Source of the DNA: JBELHR01 sp042091275
Lineage (GTDB): Bacteria; Bacteroidota; Bacteroidia; Flavobacteriales; Flavobacteriaceae
NCBI GenBank assembly: GCA_042091275.1
Contig: JBELHR010000030.1
Span: 1 to 20,798 of the forward strand
Direction of reading: 5' to 3'
Length of the DNA stretch: 20,798 nt
Below the pieces are notes generated by a model that saw only the letters and a program-made list of their open reading frames with translations, made no database searches and was not told the origin of the DNA. The translations under genes were made by a program, and so were the position numbers. Positions 15,095 through 20,798 of the stretch are shown piece by piece (position 1 is the stretch's first letter; each line of letters opens with the position of its first letter).

Positions 15095-16354
15095 ATGAAA
15101 AGACAGGTACTTTTACTAGCCACAGTGATGATAGGATTTACTGCAGTTGGACAAAAGAAGGAATTAAAAACAGCAGAAAAAGCTCTTAAAAAAGGAGACT
15201 ACGCTGCGACAAGTGCTGCTTTAGATATGGCTCAGCCATTATTAGAAGCTGCTGCTGACGACAAATTGACAGCAAAATATCTCTTTTTGAGATCCCAAGT
15301 AATTTATGGAGACGGAATGGACGCCTTGCGTTACGAAGAGGCAGGAACTGCTTTTTCTGAATTGTTGGCTTACGAAGAGGAGCGCAACGAGACAGAGTAT
15401 TCTCTTAGAGTTGCAGATCAGCTAAACGCTTTGATCACAAATTCTTCCAATTCTGCTGTAGAAGCTTATAATTCAGGAGACTATAAGACTGCTGCAAAAG
15501 CCTACTACGAAGTTTATAGATTGAGTCCAAAGGATACTTCTTTCTTGGAAAATGCAGGATTAGCTGCTTATTTTGACAAGGATTACGATACTTCTATTAA
15601 GTATTTCGAATCTTTATTGGATATGGGTTATACTGGAATCTATACCGAGTACAAAGCAAAGTCGGTTACTAATGGTGCTGTTCAGCGTTTCGCTTCTCAA
15701 AAGGATTTAGATTCTCAAGTAAAATTAGGTTTGGTTACGGAGCCAGAAGTGGTTTTGAACCCTTCTCGTCAGCCTGGAATCGTAAAGAACCTAGCGTTTA
15801 ACTATATGGCCTTAAATGAAAATGAAAAGGCATTGGAGTTGTTTAAATCGGCTCGTGAAAAAGATCCTAATAACTACGATTTGGTAATCAACGAAGCCAA
15901 TTTGTACTTTAGAATGGGAGAAAACGAAAAGTTTAAGGAATTGTTGGAATTAGCGGTTTCTCTAAACCCTACAGATCCTAATCTACATTACAACATTGGG
16001 GTAATGAACATGGAAACAGGAGATTTAGACGCTGCCCTTGTGAATTTCCAAACTGCTGTGGACTTAAAGTCAGATTACGCCGAAGCTTATATCAATATGG
16101 GTGCGGCTACTTTGAAAAAAGCAGAGCCTATCGTAGAACAGATGAATGAGAACTTGAGCAACTTTGACAAATACGACGCTTTGCAATTAAAGCAAATTGA
16201 GTATTACAAAGAGGCTATTCCTTATTTCGAATCGGCTTTTGAACTAGATCCTTCAAACAAATCTGTAGCACAGACTTTGGTAGGTATCTACGAGCAAACT
16301 GAAATGTATGACGAGCAAAAAGAAATGCAAGCAAAGATTGATGCAATGCAATAA
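15095..16354 (+). CDS. Secreted tetratricopeptide-repeat protein
   Basis: A 419-residue protein of unknown specific function. Residues 1-20 (MKRQVLLLATVMIGFTAVGQ) look like a signal peptide with no lipobox Cys, so a periplasmic location is likely. The rest is helical with recognisable TPR units: about 119-152 (AYNSGDYKTAAKAYYEVYRLSP), 153-186, 230-262 (NYMALNENEKALELFKSAREKDP), 264-296, 297-329 (IGVMNMETGDLDAALVNFQTAVDL), and a last one near 370-402. TPR proteins act as scaffolds for other proteins. The start is ATG 15095: an in-frame ATG at 15035 lies inside gyrA and would bury the signal peptide behind a charged 20-residue extension. With 22 bases between the gyrA stop and this ATG and no terminator between, it is probably cotranscribed with gyrA. 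Confidence 0.85.
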   Translation: MKRQVLLLATVMIGFTAVGQKKELKTAEKALKKGDYAATSAALDMAQPLLEAAADDKLTAKYLFLRSQVIYGDGMDALRYEEAGTAFSELLAYEEERNETEYSLRVADQLNALITNSSNSAVEAYNSGDYKTAAKAYYEVYRLSPKDTSFLENAGLAAYFDKDYDTSIKYFESLLDMGYTGIYTEYKAKSVTNGAVQRFASQKDLDSQVKLGLVTEPEVVLNPSRQPGIVKNLAFNYMALNENEKALELFKSAREKDPNNYDLVINEANLYFRMGENEKFKELLELAVSLNPTDPNLHYNIGVMNMETGDLDAALVNFQTAVDLKSDYAEAYINMGAATLKKAEPIVEQMNENLSNFDKYDALQLKQIEYYKEAIPYFESAFELDPSNKSVAQTLVGIYEQTEMYDEQKEMQAKIDAMQ

Positions 16355-16371
16355 GCGTTTGTAACCCAATA

Positions 16372-16403
16372 AAAAAAGCCACTTTTTTAAAAGTGGCTTT
16401 TTT
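16372..16403. terminator. Bidirectional terminator between the TPR gene and the NlpC/P60 gene
   Basis: A 15-base stem, AAAAAAGCCACTTTT with AAAAGTGGCTTTTTT, around a TT loop, with A and T runs on both sides. It serves the plus-strand gyrA-TPR transcript and the minus-strand thiolase-peptidase transcript, whose last stop begins 3 bases away. Confidence 0.93.
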
Positions 16404-16405
16404 GT

Positions 16406-17176
16406 TTATATGATTTTCTTAATCACCCGGAGTTTGTGGGTATGTCGCTTGGTATCGATATTGAAAATACCGGTGTGATCCAAACGATCGATACGCACTT
16501 TGCCGTGGGCGTGAATGATATAGTTATCCTTCATAATGATTCCCACGTGAATGATTTTACCCTCCTCGTTGTCAAAAAAGGCCAAATCTCCGACTTCGCT
16601 CTCTTCGATAAAACTCAGGACTTCTCCTTGAAGCGCTTGTTGATAAGCATCTCGTTGAATCGCATAGCCGTTGAGGCGATATACCATTTGACTAAAACCC
16701 GAACAGTCTATCCCAAAAGGCGTTCTTCCTCCCCAGAGATAGGGCGCATTTAAATACATAAATGCCGTAGAAATCAAGGCTTCTTTTCCTTTCTTTCCCG
16801 AGACGACATCCCCGTCATAACGATAATAGCTCGCTCCGATTTTGAGTTCTTGATCCTTAAAAAAAGGCAAGCTCGCTCCCAGGGGAATAGTAGCCAATTC
16901 GTGACTGCGATCCGAGATATAATCCAAGAGATTTCCCGAAAGGGCGCTGGGATTTTGCTCCAATTGGGTATATTCCATTTCGCTGAGCTCCACATACTGT
17001 TTGTTGTCGATCCACCCTTCATAGCCATCGTGGGCCAATCGAATTTTCGACCAGTTTTTTTGGATTTCTAACACCTTAAAGTGCTCTCCAAACAACAGCT
17101 GTGAAATAAGTTCACTTCGGTCGTTTTTCTCCGCTCTCATAGGAGTTATACTCAGTTGGGCTATACCGTAGTTCAT
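16406..17176 (-). CDS. NlpC/P60 (C40) cysteine peptidase with SH3-like N-terminus
   Basis: Probable cell-wall peptide hydrolase of the C40 family, cleaving gamma-D-glutamyl-diamino-acid bonds. The 256 residues show a bacterial SH3-like domain (about 8-65, with NWSKIRLAHDGYEGWID), a second SH3-like or linker segment (about 75-128) with SYYRYDGD, and the NlpC/P60 domain (about 131-256). The likely triad is C158 in GIDCSGF, H210 in IIHVGI and H222 in IIHAHGK; the 12-residue spacing between the His residues is normal. No signal peptide or lipobox is visible, so it may work in the cytoplasm on recycled muropeptides, like Bacillus YkfC, which has a similar SH3-plus-C40 layout. Its ATG lies one base after the thiolase stop, so it is translated from the same minus-strand mRNA. 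The role with a thiolase is unclear. Confidence 0.88.
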   Translation of the reverse strand: MNYGIAQLSITPMRAEKNDRSELISQLLFGEHFKVLEIQKNWSKIRLAHDGYEGWIDNKQYVELSEMEYTQLEQNPSALSGNLLDYISDRSHELATIPLGASLPFFKDQELKIGASYYRYDGDVVSGKKGKEALISTAFMYLNAPYLWGGRTPFGIDCSGFSQMVYRLNGYAIQRDAYQQALQGEVLSFIEESEVGDLAFFDNEEGKIIHVGIIMKDNYIIHAHGKVRIDRLDHTGIFNIDTKRHTHKLRVIKKII

Positions 17177-17177
17177 A

Positions 17178-18356
17178 CTAAGCTCTCTTGAGAACTAAAG
17201 CAGAAGCACCACCACCTCCATTACAAATACCGGCTGCACCATAGGTTCCGTTTTCTTGGTGAAGTACCGAGATCAAAGACATGATAATACGCGCTCCTGA
17301 GGCACCGAGTGGGTGTCCAATAGATACTGCACCTCCATTGACATTGGTCTTGTCAGCAGAAATACCTAGAATCTTGGTATTGGCAATTCCAACCACAGAA
17401 AATGCTTCATTGAGTTCGAAATAATCCATATCGTCCAGACCTAAATTTGCTTTTGCAAGTGCTTTTGGCAACGCTTTGGCTGGAGCAGTAGTAAACCACT
17501 CTGGCTCGTGGGCAGCATCTGCATAAGATACGATACTAGCAAGTGGGCTGAGGTTTAGGGAAGCCGCTTTTTCTGCAGACATCAAAACTAGTGCACAGGC
17601 ACCGTCGTTGATAGTCGAAGCATTGGCAGCAGTAACCGTACCTTCTTTTTTAAAGACCGCTCTCAGTTGCGGGATCTTTTCGAATTTTACATTTTTATAT
17701 TCTTCGTCGTGATCAAAGACAATAGCGTCTCCTCTTCGCTGTGGAATTTCGACAGGAACGATTTCCTTATCGAATTTATTTGCCTTCCACGCTGCAGCAG
17801 TTCGGGTATAAGAGGCAATAGCAAAGGCATCTTGTTCCTCGCGACTCACTTGGTGTTCTTCGGCACATTTCTCGGCATAGACTCCCATGGCAACTTGACC
17901 ATAAGCATCTACTAGACCATCTTTTTGCATCCCATCTTCCATAGCAATCGGTCCAAATTTCACGCCGTTTCTCCCGTTTAGGTAGTGCGGGGTACGAGAC
18001 ATGTTTTCCATTCCACCAGCTACTACAATCTCCGCGTCTCCGAGTTGAATCGCTTGAGCAGCTTGCATGATGGTTTTCATTCCCGAAGAGCAAACTTTGT
18101 TTACCGTAGTACAAGGAACCGTATCTGGAATTCCCGCTCCCAGAGCAGCTTGACGCGCAGGAGCTTGTCCCACACCAGCTTGTAAAACATTACCCATAAG
18201 TACTTCGTCTACTTGACTTCCTTCTAGGCTTATTTTGTCTAAAGCACCTTTTATAGCAACACTTCCGAGTTGCGCAGCAGACACCCCAGAAAGACTTCCT
18301 AAAAAGCTTCCAAAAGGCGTTCTAGCCATCGATACAATTACAACTTCTTTATTCAT
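17178..18356 (-). CDS. Acetyl-CoA C-acyltransferase (thiolase)
   Basis: Thiolase that condenses two acetyl-CoA to acetoacetyl-CoA or cleaves 3-ketoacyl-CoA. The 392-residue protein has all expected catalytic residues: acylated Cys89 in NKVCSSGMK, N316 in LNEAF, H348 in SIGHPLGASG and the general base Cys378 in ICNGGGGASA. Length and motifs are closest to the acetoacetyl-CoA thiolase type (AtoB/PhaA) rather than FadA, but chain-length preference cannot be read from sequence. No 3-hydroxyacyl-CoA dehydrogenase or CoA-transferase gene is adjacent. It is the first gene of a two-gene minus-strand operon with the NlpC/P60 peptidase, one base apart. A TAAATTTG -7 box lies 43 bases before the start. 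Confidence 0.95.
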   Translation of the reverse strand: MNKEVVIVSMARTPFGSFLGSLSGVSAAQLGSVAIKGALDKISLEGSQVDEVLMGNVLQAGVGQAPARQAALGAGIPDTVPCTTVNKVCSSGMKTIMQAAQAIQLGDAEIVVAGGMENMSRTPHYLNGRNGVKFGPIAMEDGMQKDGLVDAYGQVAMGVYAEKCAEEHQVSREEQDAFAIASYTRTAAAWKANKFDKEIVPVEIPQRRGDAIVFDHDEEYKNVKFEKIPQLRAVFKKEGTVTAANASTINDGACALVLMSAEKAASLNLSPLASIVSYADAAHEPEWFTTAPAKALPKALAKANLGLDDMDYFELNEAFSVVGIANTKILGISADKTNVNGGAVSIGHPLGASGARIIMSLISVLHQENGTYGAAGICNGGGGASALVLKRA

Positions 18357-18399
18357 TTTTAGTTCGTTTAGATTTCTTAGCGAATGTAAGAATTTTTAT

Positions 18400-18407
18400 C
18401 AAATTTA
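18400..18407 (-). promoter_or_regulatory. Promoter of thiolase operon (-7 box)
   Basis: On the minus strand this reads TAAATTTG, a perfect TAnnTTTG box, 43 bases before the thiolase ATG. No TTG is visible at the -33 distance. Confidence 0.5.
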
Positions 18408-18438
18408 AATTCTAGTTCCCTCCTTAGTTTTTATTCGT

Positions 18439-18446
18439 TACTTTTG
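18439..18446 (+). promoter_or_regulatory. Promoter of the PgpH-like gene (-7 box)
   Basis: TACTTTTG is a perfect TAnnTTTG box ending 15 bases before the ATG at 18462. Its last three bases form an in-frame TTG that can be mistaken for the start codon. Confidence 0.5.
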
Positions 18447-18461
18447 ATAAAACACCTATTG

Positions 18462-20528
18462 ATGAAGAAGAATTTCGACAAGCTATACCGAAATCACAGC
18501 CCCTTGTACAAAGGGATTTTGTTTGTTATTTCCGTGGTTTTAATCGTGTATTTTTTTCCCAAAGGAGGGCAGTTTAAATACGAGTTTCAAAAGGGTAAAC
18601 CTTGGCAATACGACAACTTGTACGCTCCCTTTGACTTTGCGATCAAAAAGTCTGCAGAGGACATCCAAAAAGAAAAGCAAACCATTACCGAGGCTTCTAA
18701 AAATTATTTAGAGCGCCGCATAGCGATTGAGTCCCAAGTCAAACAGGGAATCACCCAAGCCTTGGAATCCAATATCGATAGCTTGGTCACAGACCCTAAG
18801 GACAGCTTGGCGGTAGATAAGTATATCGCTGAAGTACTGACCCTGGTCGATGGATTCTATACCCGTGGCTACTACGATGCCAGTGTGGCCAATAAAATAG
18901 CAGACACGACTTTGACCGTTTTGGTTCGCAACGGAAATGGGGTACAGGAAAAGCGCTTTTTTGAATTGGCGGACGACCGCAAAATTCTCTTGGGCGTATC
19001 GCGAGAGCTAGAAGATACCTACGGAGATTCTGCGGACTTTCTCGAAGATATTTTGCTCAACCGTATGCTGCCTTCCATCTACTACGACGAGGTCCTCACC
19101 CAAAAGGTCTTGCAGGACGAGCTCTCTACCATTGCTTATACCAGAGGGAAGGTTTCCAAAGATGAGCTTATTATCCTAAGAGGGGATATTGTAGAAGGGG
19201 AGAACCTGGACGAACTACTCTCTTTAAAGAGCGAGTTTGAATCCCAATTGTGGTCCCAAAAGAATTATATTTTTATCGTATTGGGTTATACGGCTCTGGT
19301 ATGTATTGTATTTGCCATGTTGCTCCTGTTTTTGAGATCCTATAGGTATGAGGTCTATGAAAACAACACCAAGGTCACCTTTATCTTTTTTAATATCGTG
19401 ACCATGATTTTGCTCACTACGGTGGTGGTAAAATACGATGCGACTTTTATTTATGCGGTACCTTTATGTATACTGCCCATCGTTCTCAAATCCTTTTTTG
19501 ATGCGCGCTTGGGACTATTTGTACACGTGCTTACGGTACTCTTGCTCGGTTTTATTGTTCCCAATAGTTTTGAGTTTACCTACTTGCAGATTATCGCGGG
19601 TATTGTGACGATTTTGTATATCACCCAGTCTTATAAAAGGACCAATCTCTTTGCGACCATCGGTGCGATTACCGGGATTTATATGATTACCTATTTGGCT
19701 TTTTCCATTATTCAGGAAGGGAGTTTTGACCAGATCAAAATCCGTTATTTCGGACTATTTGTGCTAAACGGACTGGCCATGGTATTGTCCTCCTTTTTGA
19801 TTTATGTCTACGAAAAGACCTTTAACCTTATTTCCGATACCACGCTTTTGGAGCTGTCCAATACCAATACGCCTCTATTGCGCGAACTAAACGAAAAAGC
19901 ACCGGGAACCTTTCAGCACTCCATGCAAGTGGCCAATCTAGCCGAGGCTGCAGCCAACGAAATTGGAGCCAATTCCATGCTGGTTAGAACCGGAGCCCTA
20001 TACCACGATATCGGAAAGATGAAGACGCCTTTTTACTTTATCGAAAACCAACAAACAGGAGTCAATCCCCACGACGAAATGGATCCTAAGGAATCCGGTC
20101 AAATCATCATCGACCACGTTATCGAGGGAATTAAAATGGCCAAAAAAGCCAACCTTCCCGATCGTATTATCGATTTTATCCGAACCCACCACGGAAACTC
20201 GGTGGTCTATTATTTTTATAAAAAACAAGTGGATAGCGGAGAAGAAAATGTGGACCTAAACGACTTTAGATATCCAGGACCTATTCCTTTTTCTAGAGAA
20301 ACGGCCATACTTATGATGGCAGACGCTGCCGAGGCGGCCTCCAAGAGTTTGGATAAGCCCAACGCCCAACGCATCGATGAATTGGTAGAATCCATCATCA
20401 GCAAACAGTTGGAGGAGGGGCAGTTCCAAAATGCGGATATCACCTTAAAAGAAATTGAACAAATCAAAGAGGTGCTCAAAAAGAAATTACTCAATATCTA
20501 TCACCTTAGAATTGAGTATCCTGAATAA
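18462..20528 (+). CDS. pgpH: 7TM-HD phosphodiesterase, PgpH/YqfF family
   Basis: Membrane protein of the 7TMR-HD family, whose Listeria member PgpH hydrolyses cyclic di-AMP; the same activity is inferred. The 688 residues have a first membrane segment (about 16-33) and an extracytoplasmic 7TMR-HDED domain (about 34-265). A cluster of membrane helices follows (about 268-450). The C-terminal HD domain (about 480-680) has metal-ligand candidates H486 in QHSMQ, H515-D516 in YHDIGK, H552 in IDHV, H576-H577 in THHG and D621 in MADAAEA. All HD ligands appear intact, so it should be active. The start is ATG 18462, because a TTG at 18444 is part of the -7 box. No cyclase (DacA/CdaA) is in the window. 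It is divergent from the thiolase operon. No convincing terminator follows before the tRNA genes. Confidence 0.92.
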   Translation: MKKNFDKLYRNHSPLYKGILFVISVVLIVYFFPKGGQFKYEFQKGKPWQYDNLYAPFDFAIKKSAEDIQKEKQTITEASKNYLERRIAIESQVKQGITQALESNIDSLVTDPKDSLAVDKYIAEVLTLVDGFYTRGYYDASVANKIADTTLTVLVRNGNGVQEKRFFELADDRKILLGVSRELEDTYGDSADFLEDILLNRMLPSIYYDEVLTQKVLQDELSTIAYTRGKVSKDELIILRGDIVEGENLDELLSLKSEFESQLWSQKNYIFIVLGYTALVCIVFAMLLLFLRSYRYEVYENNTKVTFIFFNIVTMILLTTVVVKYDATFIYAVPLCILPIVLKSFFDARLGLFVHVLTVLLLGFIVPNSFEFTYLQIIAGIVTILYITQSYKRTNLFATIGAITGIYMITYLAFSIIQEGSFDQIKIRYFGLFVLNGLAMVLSSFLIYVYEKTFNLISDTTLLELSNTNTPLLRELNEKAPGTFQHSMQVANLAEAAANEIGANSMLVRTGALYHDIGKMKTPFYFIENQQTGVNPHDEMDPKESGQIIIDHVIEGIKMAKKANLPDRIIDFIRTHHGNSVVYYFYKKQVDSGEENVDLNDFRYPGPIPFSRETAILMMADAAEAASKSLDKPNAQRIDELVESIISKQLEEGQFQNADITLKEIEQIKEVLKKKLLNIYHLRIEYPE

Positions 20529-20576
20529 TTTTTTGGAAAAAATCTCAAGCTAAAGAATAAAAAAAGCTTTTAAATG

Positions 20577-20608
20577 TTTGTGAGATATGAATTTCAGCGT
20601 TACATTTG
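20577..20608 (+). promoter_or_regulatory. Promoter of the tRNA-Ser/tRNA-Pro cluster
   Basis: TTTG at 20577-20580 and TACATTTG at 20601-20608 with a 20-base spacer match the Bacteroidota consensus. The box ends 44 bases before the mature tRNA-Ser, leaving a short 5' leader to be trimmed. Confidence 0.75.
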
Positions 20609-20652
20609 CACTCGCAAAAATTAGTTCTTTTACATAGTTTTGCTGAAAAACA

Positions 20653-20739
20653 GGAGAGGTGCCGGAGTGGTCGAACGGGGCTCCCTGCTAAGGAGTTGTA
20701 CCCGCAAGGGTACCGGGGGTTCGAATCCCTTCCTCTCCG
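20653..20739 (+). tRNA. tRNA-Ser (GCT)
   Basis: An 87-base class II tRNA. The acceptor arms GGAGAGG (20653-20659) and CCTCTCC (20732-20738) have discriminator G20739. The anticodon loop CTGCTAA has anticodon GCT at 20687-20689. A long variable arm containing TACCCGCAAGGGTA marks it as serine, and the T loop GTTCGAA is present. CCA is not encoded. Confidence 0.97.
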
Positions 20740-20748
20740 CTTGTTTTT

Positions 20749-20798
20749 CGGGGTGTAGCGTAGCCCGGTTATCGCGCCGCGTTTGGGACGCGGAGGTC
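20749..20798 (+). tRNA. tRNA-Pro (TGG), cut off by window end
   Basis: It starts with CGGGGTG at 20749, the unusual C1 start typical of bacterial tRNA-Pro, followed by the D arm. The anticodon stem CCGCG/CGCGG surrounds TTTGGGA, giving anticodon TGG at 20784-20786. The T arm and 3' acceptor strand lie beyond the window. It is 9 bases after tRNA-Ser and probably in the same transcript. Confidence 0.92.

Noticed and set aside
20562..20571. AAAAGCTTTT palindrome after the PgpH-like gene
   Set aside because: It has no loop, only two G/C pairs and no T run of useful length, so it is not a credible terminator.
1..20798. A novel defence, mobile or biosynthetic system
   Set aside because: All sizeable frames are explained by known families, no direct-repeat arrays, transposase, integrase or unknown gene clusters are visible, and no intergenic gap exceeds 300 bases.

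Overview
The window looks like chromosome from a member of the Bacteroidota, most probably class Flavobacteriia. Three things point there. Promoters carry the Bacteroidota -7 box TAnnTTTG, often with TTG or TTTG about 19-20 bases upstream. Lipoproteins have a Cys followed by acidic residues, as in Bacteroidota surface lipoproteins. Gene content (RluF, Tgt without zinc cysteines, AccA, a periplasmic TPR protein after gyrA, a 7TM-HD phosphodiesterase) also fits. The DNA is moderately AT-rich and densely coded, and no gap between genes exceeds 300 bases.

Layout from left to right. trxA (thioredoxin) with its own promoter and terminator; a tRNA-Asp gene with promoter and terminator; then a same-strand run rluF, tgt, lptG-like permease, EamA transporter and accA, covering RNA modification, envelope lipid transport and fatty-acid synthesis. 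A hairpin that can terminate in both directions separates accA from a minus-strand pair of related surface lipoproteins with TlpA-type thioredoxin domains. hutH (histidine ammonia-lyase) is divergent from that pair and meets clpC (minus strand) at a second two-way terminator. A 251-base divergent region with nested inverted repeats lies between clpC and gyrA. gyrA is followed closely by a secreted TPR protein. A third two-way terminator separates it from a minus-strand pair: a thiolase and a cytoplasmic-looking NlpC/P60 peptidase. A short divergent promoter region leads to a PgpH/YqfF-type 7TM-HD protein. The window closes with tRNA-Ser(GCT) and a tRNA-Pro(TGG) cut off by the window edge.

Almost everything is core housekeeping. 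I found no phage, transposon, CRISPR array, toxin-antitoxin pair, defence island or biosynthetic cluster, and no strong case for a wholly new system. The items most worth a second look are the nested hairpins between clpC and gyrA, the missing zinc cysteines in Tgt, the tandem thioredoxin-domain lipoproteins, the possibly leaderless tgt transcript, and a recurring trap in which the TTTG of a -7 promoter box supplies a false TTG start codon.
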